Assembly (NCBI GenBank): GCA_955652195.1 | Contig: CATPBC010000122.1 | Location: 1 to 5,607, forward strand | Length of the DNA stretch: 5,607 nt | Source of the DNA: an uncultured Xanthobacteraceae bacterium | GTDB taxonomy: Bacteria > Pseudomonadota > Alphaproteobacteria > Rhizobiales > Xanthobacteraceae | Direction: 5' to 3' | Shown: in pieces, positions 1 to 5,607 of the stretch | How the letters are laid out: the number at the start of each line of letters is the position of its first letter | Position numbering within the stretch: the first letter of the stretch is position 1 | Made by a program: the position numbers and the translations under genes | The notes under the pieces: generated by a model | Told to the model about the DNA's origin: nothing | The model's database searches: none | What the model saw: only the letters and a program-made list of their open reading frames with translations

Positions 1-992
1 AAATAGCGCAGCGGATCGACGCCGTAGGCGTCGGCCAGGGCGAAAGGATCAATGACATTGCCGACCGACTTCGACATTTTCTCGCCGCGGTTGAACAGAA
101 AGCCGTGCGAGAAGACGCGGCGCGGCACTGCAATGCCCGCCGACATCAAAAAAGCCGGCCAGTACACCGCGTGAAAGCGTACGATGTCCTTGCCGATCAC
201 ATGCAAATCCGCCGGCCAATATTTCTTGAACTTTTCACTTTCGGTATCTGGAAAGCCTACCGCGGTGATGTAATTGGTCAGGGCGTCAACCCAGACATAC
301 ATGATGTGCTTGGAGTTGCTGGGAACCTTTATTCCCCAATCGAATGTAGTGCGTGACAGCGAAAGATCCTGCAGCCCGCCGCGGACGAAGCTTGTGACTT
401 CGTTCAGCCGCTCTTTCGGCAACACAAAATCCGGGACACGCTGGTAGAGGTCGAGCAGCTTAGGCGCGTATTTGGACAACCTAAAGAAATAGCTCTCCTC
501 CTCGACCCATTCGACCGGTGTACCGTTGGGGCCGAGTCGCTGGCCTTTGTCGTCGAGCCGGGTTTCTTTCTCGTCGTAATAGGCCTCGTCTCGCACCGAA
601 TACCAGCCGGAATATTTGTCGAGATAAATGTCGCCGGCGGCCTCCATGCGCTCCCAAATGGCCTCCGAGGAGCGGTAATGACGTGCCTCGGTGGTGCGGA
701 TGAAGTCGTCGTTTGAGCAATTGAACTTCTTCACCATGGCCTGAAAGCGCGGCACGTTGCGCTCGACCAATTGGCGCGGCGTCACGTTTTCTTTGGCCGC
801 GGTCTGTAGCATTTTGATGCCGTGTTCGTCGGTGCCGGTCAGAAAGAATACGTCGCGGCCGTCGAGCCGCATGAAGCGCGCAATAGCGTCGGTGGCGATC
901 GCCTCATAGGCGTGGCCGATATGCGGCGCGCCGTTCGGATAGGCAATTGCGGTGGTGATATAATAGGGCGTGCCGGCCGGTCGCTCAGTCAT
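1..992 (-). CDS. metG: Methionyl-tRNA synthetase, N-terminal part (cut by window edge)
   Basis: This class I aminoacyl-tRNA synthetase charges tRNA-Met and initiator tRNA with methionine in the cytoplasm. Reading from the ATG at 992, about 330 codons are visible and the frame is open to the left edge, so the anticodon-binding C-terminus is outside the window. The Rossmann-fold signatures are present: HIGH at residues 24-27 (preceded by YPNGAP), TGTDEHG at about 52-58, [10 protein letters not shown] at about 232-241, and KMSKS at 305-309. The connective peptide (about 115-175) includes [11 protein letters not shown] but has no CxxC pairs. The only cysteine seen is residue 92, so this is the zinc-free MetRS type as far as visible. 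The gene starts 11 bases after the holB stop, which suggests translation from the same transcript. No strong Shine-Dalgarno sequence precedes the ATG, but the N-terminus begins where the family normally begins. Confidence 0.97.
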   Translation of the reverse strand, partial: MTERPAGTPYYITTAIAYPNGAPHIGHAYEAIATDAIARFMRLDGRDVFFLTGTDEHGIKMLQTAAKENVTPRQLVERNVPRFQAMVKKFNCSNDDFIRTTEARHYRSSEAIWERMEAAGDIYLDKYSGWYSVRDEAYYDEKETRLDDKGQRLGPNGTPVEWVEEESYFFRLSKYAPKLLDLYQRVPDFVLPKERLNEVTSFVRGGLQDLSLSRTTFDWGIKVPSNSKHIMYVWVDALTNYITAVGFPDTESEKFKKYWPADLHVIGKDIVRFHAVYWPAFLMSAGIAVPRRVFSHGFLFNRGEKMSKSVGNVIDPFALADAYGVDPLRY

Positions 993-1003
993 GAGGGTTG
1001 GTA

Positions 1004-2041
1004 TCAACCGTGCGTGGCCTCGGCAAGCAGGCCAAAAACGCTGAAAACCAGTGGCTTGCGCTCAAGATTGTACATTTCGGCATCGCGCGCCGCGGCATTG
1101 ATCCGCTCCGAAACCTCGGCCAAGCGCACAAGCCGCGTGAGCTCACCGCGGCCGCCGTCGAGCCGCCGCGCCAGCCAGGCATTAATGGTATCGAGAAATG
1201 CCGTAAGCGGCTGCGGGTCGGTTCCGGCCAGCGCATCGCCGAGCGCGTGCAGTCCGGCGACATCGAGCGCCGGCAGCGCCGCGAGCAGATCGAGCGCCTG
1301 CTGGCGGAGCGCCAAGGCGCCGTCATCGAGCAAAGCAAGCGCGCGGGCAACAGAACCGTCGGATGCGGCAGCGGCGGCTGCGATGCTCGGGTCATCAGGC
1401 TCCGATTGCAATGCTGCAGCCGCGGCGGCCGCGACGTCACGCTCAGCAAGCGGGCGAAGCGTAACGATCCGGCAGCGCGATCGCAGCGTCGGCGCCACCC
1501 GTGCAGCCGAGTGAGCGACGAGCAAGAGCAGCGCGCGTTTGGGAGGTTCCTCAAGCACCTTCAACAGCGCATTGGCCCCGAAGCGGTTGAGATCATCGAC
1601 GGCGTCAACAATCGCAATCCGCCAGCCCCCCTCGCCTGCCGTCGAGCCGAAAAACGGGACTGTGCGGCGGATGTCCTCGACCGCGATTTGGTTACGCAGC
1701 ACGCCCCTCTCGTTGACGGTCCGTTCGATCACGAGAAGATCAGGCTGGGCCTGCGCGGCGATCCGTCGGGCCACCGGATTTGCTGGCTCGACCTGAAGCG
1801 ATGCCGCAGTTTGCACATGCTGCGCGACCGGGTCGGGGTGAGCGAGAACAAAGCGTGCCAGCCGGTAAGCGAGCGTCGCCTTGCCAATGCCCTTCGGCCC
1901 GGCGATGAGGATGCCGTGCGGCATGCGCCCGGAGCGGTACGCGGTAAGCAGCGCCGCCTCAGCGCCGGCGTGGCCGAACAATACCGCCGTCGCGCGCGGA
2001 TGCGGCGCCTCGTCAATATCGTCGTCGTCCTGTCGGGCCAT
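1004..2041 (-). CDS. holB: DNA polymerase III delta-prime subunit (clamp loader)
   Basis: Delta-prime is the stator of the clamp-loader complex, which opens the beta sliding clamp and places it on primed DNA. The 345-residue product has an AAA+ core: Walker A (GPKGIGKAT) at 48-56, a Walker B-like IVDAVDDLN at about 144-152, the [10 protein letters not shown] segment at 158-167, and the SRC motif with its arginine finger at 188-190. An Ala/Leu-rich helical region follows and corresponds to the lid and collar domains. The acidic start ([10 protein letters not shown]) leads into the expected LFGH and [10 protein letters not shown] segments. The frame stays open upstream to 2209, but that extension is encoded by the repeat in the tmk-holB gap and is basic and unlike the family, so I chose the ATG at 2041. 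The zinc-binding cysteines of the E. coli protein are absent, while the Walker A motif, degenerate in E. coli delta-prime, matches the consensus here. Identification is firm; the exact start is less so. Confidence 0.95.
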   Translation of the reverse strand: MARQDDDDIDEAPHPRATAVLFGHAGAEAALLTAYRSGRMPHGILIAGPKGIGKATLAYRLARFVLAHPDPVAQHVQTAASLQVEPANPVARRIAAQAQPDLLVIERTVNERGVLRNQIAVEDIRRTVPFFGSTAGEGGWRIAIVDAVDDLNRFGANALLKVLEEPPKRALLLLVAHSAARVAPTLRSRCRIVTLRPLAERDVAAAAAAALQSEPDDPSIAAAAAASDGSVARALALLDDGALALRQQALDLLAALPALDVAGLHALGDALAGTDPQPLTAFLDTINAWLARRLDGGRGELTRLVRLAEVSERINAAARDAEMYNLERKPLVFSVFGLLAEATHG

Positions 2042-2058
2042 CGAGCAAATCCGCGCAG

Positions 2059-2101
2059 CTAGAACGGGAGGAGATTTCGTCGAATTGTTATCCCGTTCTA
2101 G
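2059..2101. repeat. Perfect 11-bp inverted repeat, left unit of composite element
   Basis: The arms CTAGAACGGGA and TCCCGTTCTAG pair perfectly around a 21-base loop. On the plus strand six T residues (2102-2107) follow, giving the outline of a Rho-independent terminator. No plus-strand gene ends here, though, and in the direction of tmk and holB transcription no T-run follows the stem. I therefore read the shape as repeat geometry rather than a terminator serving a gene. The folded RNA could still affect the stability or processing of the tmk-holB transcript, because it lies 18 to 60 bases before the holB start codon. Confidence 0.8.
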
Positions 2102-2112
2102 TTTTTTGTTTG

Positions 2113-2225
2113 AGCATGATCTTGTCCGACCTGCCTTCGCCCGCCGAAGCATCAAACAACACCACAAACCGATGCCATGGCTTCGCGCAGGCGGGCAACC
2201 GGTTCTCACTTTTCGGGATCATGCT
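2113..2225. repeat. Imperfect long palindrome, right unit of composite element
   Basis: Perfect 9-bp ends (AGCATGATC / GATCATGCT) enclose about 95 bases. Inside, the two halves share CCTGC, GAAGC and ATC blocks in inverted order, so the unit could form a longer interrupted stem. A small local hairpin, CTTCG-CCCGC-CGAAG, sits in the left half. The right half keeps the ACCGGTTCTCACTTTTCGGG stretch that I associate with the ordinary short (roughly 50-base) form of this palindrome, so this copy appears to carry extra sequence in the centre. Confidence 0.65.
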
Positions 2226-2900
2226 TTAAGCTTTCGCGGCCGCGGCTTCGTCAATGCTGCGGACCGCCGAGGGATCGAGCCGCGACTGCACCGCGTACCA
2301 AACCGATTTGGCGACGGCTTCCTTGGAAGCGCTGGCGTCGACCACCGCGCAGCGATCGGGCTCGCTCGCCGCAATCGCGAGATAAGCTTCACGCAGCTTT
2401 TCGTGGAATTCGGCGCCCTCCCCTTCAAACCGGTCCGCCTGAACATTGCCGCGGCGCAGCTTTGCCCGCTCGAGGCCAAGCTGAACTGGCAGGTCGAGGA
2501 TCACCGTGAGATCGGGGGTAAGACTGCCGACTGAGACCCGTTCAAGCACGTTGATGAGTCTTTGATCGACATGGCCGAGGATACCCTGATAGACGCGGGT
2601 TGAATCCGCAAACCGGTCGCAAACAACCCATTTACCCGATCGGAGCGCCGGCAGAATCGTGCACTGCACGTGGTCATCGCGCGCGGCCGCAAACAGCATG
2701 GCTTCGACGTCCGCGCCGAGCGGCTTTGCGGCGCCGGTCAAAAGCACATGGCGAATTATTTCGGCACCCGGCGAGCCGCCGGGTTCGCGCGTCAGTTGGA
2801 CGGCAAGACCAAGCGATTCCAGGCGTAGCGCCAGCATGGCGGCCTGAGTGGATTTGCCGGTTCCTTCGCCGCCTTCAAAGGTGATGAATTTGCCTTGCAT
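2226..2900 (-). CDS. tmk: Thymidylate kinase (dTMP kinase)
   Basis: Tmk phosphorylates dTMP to dTDP with ATP, the step through which both de novo and salvaged thymidylate reach dTTP. The 224-residue product is of normal bacterial length. The P-loop GGEGTGKS lies at residues 10-17, the dTMP-binding TREPGG at 37-42, the DRF motif at 95-97, and STRVYQG at 100-106. The LID region, with a basic RAKLRRG run ending in DRFE, lies at about 145-159. An acidic residue rather than arginine inside the P-loop, together with a basic LID, resembles the E. coli-type enzyme. The ATG at 2900 gives the expected MQGKFITFEGGEG start, although no clear Shine-Dalgarno sequence precedes it. The Ala-rich tail ends with a TAA that abuts the repeat in the following gap. 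Next to holB, it makes a small replication pair. Confidence 0.97.
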   Translation of the reverse strand: MQGKFITFEGGEGTGKSTQAAMLALRLESLGLAVQLTREPGGSPGAEIIRHVLLTGAAKPLGADVEAMLFAAARDDHVQCTILPALRSGKWVVCDRFADSTRVYQGILGHVDQRLINVLERVSVGSLTPDLTVILDLPVQLGLERAKLRRGNVQADRFEGEGAEFHEKLREAYLAIAASEPDRCAVVDASASKEAVAKSVWYAVQSRLDPSAVRSIDEAAAAKA

Positions 2901-3054
2901 TTTGGAAGGGTGGCCCGTGTCACGCGAGCGCGTTGATCCGTATTCAATATCAGTAATTTACGGCCATGTTCTTCAGTAAAAGACGAAAAGGGATGGCTCC
3001 TTTGGCAGCAATATACGCGTCCGTGCTCAAACGCGCACTGCCGGGTGCTGGGGT

Positions 3055-4302
3055 TCAGAGCTTTTTCACGCCGGCGCGCAACAGCCCGATCATCAATTCG
3101 GTGGCGCCATCCATCGCCCGTTGCGACATGTTCCCTGGTCCGACATCGTCCGCGGCCTGAAGCGGCACTTCGAGAGCTAGGTTATCGCCCCGCCAGACTC
3201 TGAGTTTGCCGATCGGTTGGCCCTTCGCGATCGGCGCCGGTACCGGACCGGTATAGACGATCCGCGCCAGCAAGCGTTGGCTGTTATTGCGCGGCACCAT
3301 CACCCGCACGATGCCAGTGGCGACCAGCGGCACATAGCTTCTGTCGCCACCGAAGACCTTGGCGTCGCCCACCGTCTGCCCTTCGGCAAACAAGACCCGT
3401 GCTTGAAAGTCGTGAAAGCCAAACTCCAAGAGCTTCTTTGCTTCGTCGGCGCGCTCCTTCTCTGATTTTGTGCCGGTGACAACCACAATCACCCGCAAAT
3501 TGTCCTGCTGTGCCGAACCCACCAAATTGAAGCCGGCCTCCGTTGTTTCACCGGTTTTAAGCCCGTCGGCGCCGATACCCATGCCGAGAAGCGGATTCCG
3601 ATTTTGCTGGTGAATATTATTCCAGGCGAAGTCGCGCTGGCTAAAATAGGGATAGAAGTCGGGATAGGCCTGGATGATGTGCCGCGCCAGCTCCGCCATC
3701 TCCCGCGCAGTCACACGTAAATTGGGATCGGAATAGCCGGTCGAATTTGTGAAGGTGGAATGTTCGAGGCCAATTTCGCGGGCCCGTTGGGTGAGCATTC
3801 GGCCAAAGCTTGCTTCATTTCCGGCAAGCGCCTCAGCCACCGCGATGCAGGCGTCGTTGGCTGAATCGACGATGATGCCTTGAATCAGATCAGAGACTTT
3901 TACCCGGCTGTGAATAGCCGCGAACATGGTGGAGCCGTGCGATGGTGCTCCCCCCTTTCGCCAGGCATTCTCGCTGATCATGTATTCGTCATCGAGTTTG
4001 ACCCGGCCCTGCTTGATCTCGTTGAACAGGAATTCAAGGGTCATCAGCTTGGCTAGGCTCGCCGGCGCGACCAACTGATCACCGCTCTTGTCGTACAAAA
4101 TGCTGTCGCTGTCGGCGTCGAGGAGGATGGCCGCGGGCGCGCTGACCTGGAACCCATCTTCTTTCTTGGTCGAACCAGGCGGCGCGGCGATAGCTGCCGC
4201 CATTACCGCGAGCAACAGCCCCGCTGCGCCAGCGGCAATGAGCGCTTGAATCCTAAGGCAAACCCGCCTTGCCCGCTTCGTTCCGCGCCAAATCTCCGGC
4301 AC
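3055..4302 (-). CDS. D-alanyl-D-alanine carboxypeptidase (penicillin-binding protein 5/6 family)
   Basis: This periplasmic serine DD-carboxypeptidase removes the terminal D-Ala from peptidoglycan stem peptides. The 415-residue product has a basic n-region and a hydrophobic signal segment (about 18-40, with likely cleavage after an Ala near 39-40). The peptidase S11 motifs follow in order: SLAK with nucleophile Ser82 and Lys85, SAN at 147-149, and KTG at 249-251. The beta-rich C-terminal domain of PBP5-type enzymes covers roughly 293-382. The last 25 residues form a basic, amphipathic helix-like tail of the kind that holds PBP5 on the inner membrane. The start is a GTG at 4302, supported by GGAGG five bases upstream; no alternative ATG lies before the signal peptide core. 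The family is clear, but which paralogue (dacA, dacC or dacF) cannot be settled from sequence reading, so no symbol is given. Confidence 0.95.
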   Translation of the reverse strand: MPEIWRGTKRARRVCLRIQALIAAGAAGLLLAVMAAAIAAPPGSTKKEDGFQVSAPAAILLDADSDSILYDKSGDQLVAPASLAKLMTLEFLFNEIKQGRVKLDDEYMISENAWRKGGAPSHGSTMFAAIHSRVKVSDLIQGIIVDSANDACIAVAEALAGNEASFGRMLTQRAREIGLEHSTFTNSTGYSDPNLRVTAREMAELARHIIQAYPDFYPYFSQRDFAWNNIHQQNRNPLLGMGIGADGLKTGETTEAGFNLVGSAQQDNLRVIVVVTGTKSEKERADEAKKLLEFGFHDFQARVLFAEGQTVGDAKVFGGDRSYVPLVATGIVRVMVPRNNSQRLLARIVYTGPVPAPIAKGQPIGKLRVWRGDNLALEVPLQAADDVGPGNMSQRAMDGATELMIGLLRAGVKKL

Positions 4303-4307
4303 CTAAA

Positions 4308-4312
4308 CCTCC
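4308..4312 (-). promoter_or_regulatory. Shine-Dalgarno sequence that fixes a GTG start
   Basis: GGAGG on the minus strand stands five bases before the GTG at 4302, with TTTAG between them. It is the clearest ribosome binding site in the window and is the main reason to accept a GTG start for the carboxypeptidase. Confidence 0.75.
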
Positions 4313-4413
4313 AATTCCCAATTTCATTCTCGCGCAAAGATCGGACACAAAACAGGCCTTTGTCCCCGCGACGAATCCGCCGCCGGCTTTTTCGACACGC
4401 GATGAAATCTAGG

Positions 4414-5205
4414 TCAGTAAAGGCCGCGCCCGGTAAGGAATTCTCCGGAATCGCTTTCGCCCGATAAGTTTGCCGCTGCATAGGTCAGCGTGGCATTCCG
4501 CGGCAATGAGGCGGTCGTTGCAGTGCTGGCGAGCCGCGTTCGGGGTGGCGGCGTGGTCATTGAAATGGGCACGATCCTGGTGGCGGCGAGTTTGACAGCG
4601 CCCGGTGCCGGTGCCGGTTCGTCCTGGCGCAGCGTCGCTTCCAGCACCCGGTCGTCCGAGCCTTCCACCGGGGCGGCCGCGACATACTCGACGCGCACCC
4701 AGGCGGTCCCGCTCACTGTAAAGCCCAACAGGTGGGCGGCGCGCCTGGAAACGTCGATGATGCGATTGCCGGCATAAGGCCCGCGATCGTTGACGCGAAC
4801 GATCAGCGAGCGACCGTTGCTCAAGTTGGACACTCGCACATAGCTCGGCAACGGCAGGGTCGGATGCGCGGCGGTGATGGCGTCGGCGTCGAAGATTTCG
4901 CCGTTCGCGGTCGCGCGGCCATGAAAATCGGAGCCGTACCAGGAGGCAACGCCGTCGGCGCGATAATGCGGGTTGTCCTGCGGGACATAGACGCGGCCGG
5001 CCACGACGTAGGGCGAACCGACCCGGTAGACGCCACCGCCTTTTGGCACCGGCGCTCCGGGTTGGACCAGACGGGCGCTCGGCTCCACGCCGTAACGCGG
5101 ATCGATATGGCTGTTATTGGCGCAATTAGCCAAGAAAATGCAGAGCAGCGCGCAGCCCGCAGGCAACGCGAACCGTCTTAGCGCCGAGCTTGCCCGACCC
5201 CGCAT
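4414..5205 (-). CDS. rlpA: RlpA-like septal lytic transglycosylase, lipoprotein, without visible SPOR domain
   Basis: RlpA proteins are envelope lipoproteins. The Pseudomonas aeruginosa member cleaves glycan strands lacking stem peptides at the septum. Numbered from the ATG at 5205 (263 residues), the basic start (R2, R4, R10, R11) and hydrophobic stretch lead to a lipobox-like LANC with Cys28 as the probable lipidated residue. A double-psi beta-barrel domain covers about 84-175 and holds ASWYG, HGRATANGE, TAAHPTLPLPS and VRVNDRGPY. Glu103, His114 and Asp140 have the 11- and 26-residue spacing that I recall for the catalytic residues of the P. aeruginosa enzyme. The remaining 88 or so residues are rich in Ala, Pro and Thr, look disordered, and show no SPOR repeat. 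A TTG at 5223 would add six residues, but it lacks a Shine-Dalgarno sequence. The ATG has a weak GGTGGGA nine bases upstream. The carboxypeptidase follows 111 bases later, so the two wall genes are likely expressed together. Confidence 0.92.
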   Translation of the reverse strand: MRGRASSALRRFALPAGCALLCIFLANCANNSHIDPRYGVEPSARLVQPGAPVPKGGGVYRVGSPYVVAGRVYVPQDNPHYRADGVASWYGSDFHGRATANGEIFDADAITAAHPTLPLPSYVRVSNLSNGRSLIVRVNDRGPYAGNRIIDVSRRAAHLLGFTVSGTAWVRVEYVAAAPVEGSDDRVLEATLRQDEPAPAPGAVKLAATRIVPISMTTPPPRTRLASTATTASLPRNATLTYAAANLSGESDSGEFLTGRGLY

Positions 5206-5227
5206 CGTCCCCCATCCCACCAAGGGA

Positions 5228-5286
5228 ACTATCGAATTTGAGCATGGTCAGAATGTGGCGAAATTGGGCAAGGTGAACCCGATAGT
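5228..5286. repeat. 7-bp inverted repeat and GTGAAC direct repeats upstream of rlpA
   Basis: ACTATCG at 5228-5234 is matched by CGATAGT at 5280-5286, 45 bases apart. GTGAAC occurs twice, at 5273-5278 and 5286-5291, 13 bases apart. The site lies just before the rlpA start, where a promoter and regulator sites would be expected. Short matches of this size can arise by chance, so functional meaning is only a possibility. Confidence 0.3.
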
Positions 5287-5392
5287 GAACGGACCATTTC
5301 ACGCGATGCCATTCCGCCCAAGCCCCGCGTTGCGCTTTGATCGCATTGGCGGCACACATGAGCGCGCCACGCGGGGCAAGCAGGGCGTTACT

Positions 5393-5414
5393 GGCAAAAT
5401 TGCTTAATTTTGCC
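5393..5414. repeat. Perfect 9-bp hairpin with GCTT loop between rlpA and tRNA-Ser
   Basis: GGCAAAATT at 5393-5401 and AATTTTGCC at 5406-5414 are exact reverse complements around a 4-base loop. The dyad is AT-rich within a GC-rich region. It lies 53 bases before the tRNA and about 190 bases before rlpA, so it sits in the shared divergent control region. No T-run follows on either strand, which argues against an intrinsic terminator. Its right arm overlaps a possible -35 (TTGCCG, 5410-5415), which is 17 bases from a weak -10 (GATACG, 5433-5438) pointing at the tRNA. An operator or a supercoil-sensitive cruciform are both conceivable; neither is demonstrated. Confidence 0.6.
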
Positions 5415-5466
5415 GATATAGCCTGGACGCTCGATACGCGCTCGGGACGGCGCTGACAGATACCCC

Positions 5467-5557
5467 GGAAGGGTGGCCGAGTGGTTTAAGGCACCGGTCT
5501 TGAAAACCGGCAGGGGGCTCTGCTCCCTCGTGAGTTCGAATCTCACCCCTTCCGCCA
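5467..5557 (+). tRNA. tRNA-Ser (anticodon UGA)
   Basis: This tRNA decodes UCN-type serine codons, chiefly UCA. The acceptor stem pairs GGAAGGG (5467-5473) with CCCTTCC (5547-5553), followed by discriminator G and an encoded CCA at 5555-5557. The anticodon stem CCGGT/ACCGG (5494-5498 and 5506-5510) encloses the loop CTTGAAA, which puts TGA at 5501-5503. The long variable arm (about 5512-5529) is the class II hallmark of serine tRNAs. The T-arm is GTGAG-TTCGAAT-CTCAC at 5530-5546. The D-arm shows GCC/GGC pairing. All parts are intact. It is transcribed divergently from rlpA, and the GC-rich stretch just upstream (about 5438-5455) fits the discriminator of a stable-RNA promoter. Confidence 0.98.
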
Positions 5558-5607
5558 TTTCTTGCCTCCGCGCCCATTGCCTTCATTCGCCATCGTCCTC
5601 TAGATCA

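Larger units (their letters stand above)
2059..2225. repeat. Composite intergenic palindromic repeat (rhizobial type)
   Basis: Nearly the whole gap between tmk and holB is built from two inverted repeats joined by a T-rich linker (AAACAA-type on the minus strand). The right unit is bounded by AGCATGATC at 2113-2121 and its exact reverse complement at 2217-2225. The left unit has perfect 11-bp arms at 2059-2069 and 2091-2101. From memory, Bradyrhizobium-like genomes carry many copies of this two-part design: a GATCATGCTC-ended palindrome, AAACAA, then a palindrome with a GCGGGAT-like arm. The right unit ends immediately before the tmk stop codon, whose TAA reads directly into the repeat end. 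Assignment to that repeat family is recall, not a search result; the inverted repeats themselves are directly visible. Confidence 0.75.

Noticed and set aside
822..1514. 230-codon plus-strand open frame opposite metG and holB
   Set aside because: It is Ser/Ala-rich and spans two well-identified minus-strand genes, as expected of an antisense shadow.
998..2062. 354-codon plus-strand open frame opposite holB
   Set aside because: It is an Arg-rich, low-complexity antisense shadow of a high-GC gene, with no recognisable domain. HolB on the other strand has all its motifs.
2059..2107. Stem followed by six T residues, resembling a plus-strand Rho-independent terminator
   Set aside because: No plus-strand gene ends upstream, and the same stem and linker belong to the composite repeat.
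1881..2534. 217-codon plus-strand open frame running from holB through the repeat into tmk
   Set aside because: It crosses two real genes and the palindromic repeat and has no coherent domain.
2901..3054. Possible tmk promoter or dac terminator in the 154-base gap
   Set aside because: I found AT-rich patches and TATATT, but no -35/-10 pair with proper spacing. Candidate stems were only about four base pairs and lacked a T-run.
2966..3160. 64-codon plus-strand open frame in the dac-tmk gap
   Set aside because: It overlaps the 3' end of the carboxypeptidase gene antisense, has no recognisable features, and its residues there mirror the coding strand.
4303..4413. Possible promoter in the rlpA-dac gap
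   Set aside because: Apart from the Shine-Dalgarno sequence, no well-spaced -35/-10 pair or stable stem was visible.
5404..5586. Minus-strand open frame of 60 codons across the tRNA-Ser, containing GEIRTHE and CLKPLGHPS
   Set aside because: This is the familiar spurious translation of the antisense strand of a serine tRNA gene, often mis-annotated as a protein. The tRNA is complete and explains the sequence.

Overview
The window is an ordinary, densely coded chromosomal segment of an alphaproteobacterium, most likely Hyphomicrobiales (Rhizobiales) and probably close to Bradyrhizobium and its relatives. The evidence is high-GC coding sequence, the gene order, protein features that I recall from this group, and an intergenic palindromic repeat of a type I remember from Bradyrhizobium-like genomes. 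No database was consulted, so the placement is an inference.

Five protein genes lie on the minus strand. In transcription order they are rlpA (lipoprotein and septal peptidoglycan enzyme, 5205 to 4414), a D-alanyl-D-alanine carboxypeptidase of the DacA/DacC/DacF family (4302 to 3055), tmk (thymidylate kinase, 2900 to 2226), holB (clamp-loader delta-prime subunit, 2041 to 1004) and metG (methionyl-tRNA synthetase, from 992 and cut by the left edge after about 330 codons). A tRNA-Ser(UGA) gene lies on the plus strand at 5467-5557, divergent from rlpA.

The gaps between genes are 11 bases (holB-metG), 184 (tmk-holB), 154 (dac-tmk), 111 (rlpA-dac), 261 (rlpA-tRNA) and 50 after the tRNA. No gene-free stretch exceeds 300 bases. 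The tmk-holB gap is almost entirely a composite palindromic repeat. The rlpA-tRNA gap holds a perfect 9-bp hairpin and a looser dyad. The dac-tmk gap holds nothing I can name, and the rlpA-dac gap only the Shine-Dalgarno sequence of the carboxypeptidase.

Functionally the cluster joins envelope growth (RlpA trimming glycan strands at the septum, the carboxypeptidase trimming stem peptides) to DNA replication (Tmk supplies dTDP for dTTP, delta-prime loads the sliding clamp) and translation (MetRS, tRNA-Ser). The genes are probably co-transcribed at least in part, since no convincing terminator separates them. I see no sign of a new biological system, mobile gene cassette, CRISPR array or defence locus. 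The points worth a second look are the repeat, the hairpin beside the tRNA, and the domain content of RlpA and delta-prime.
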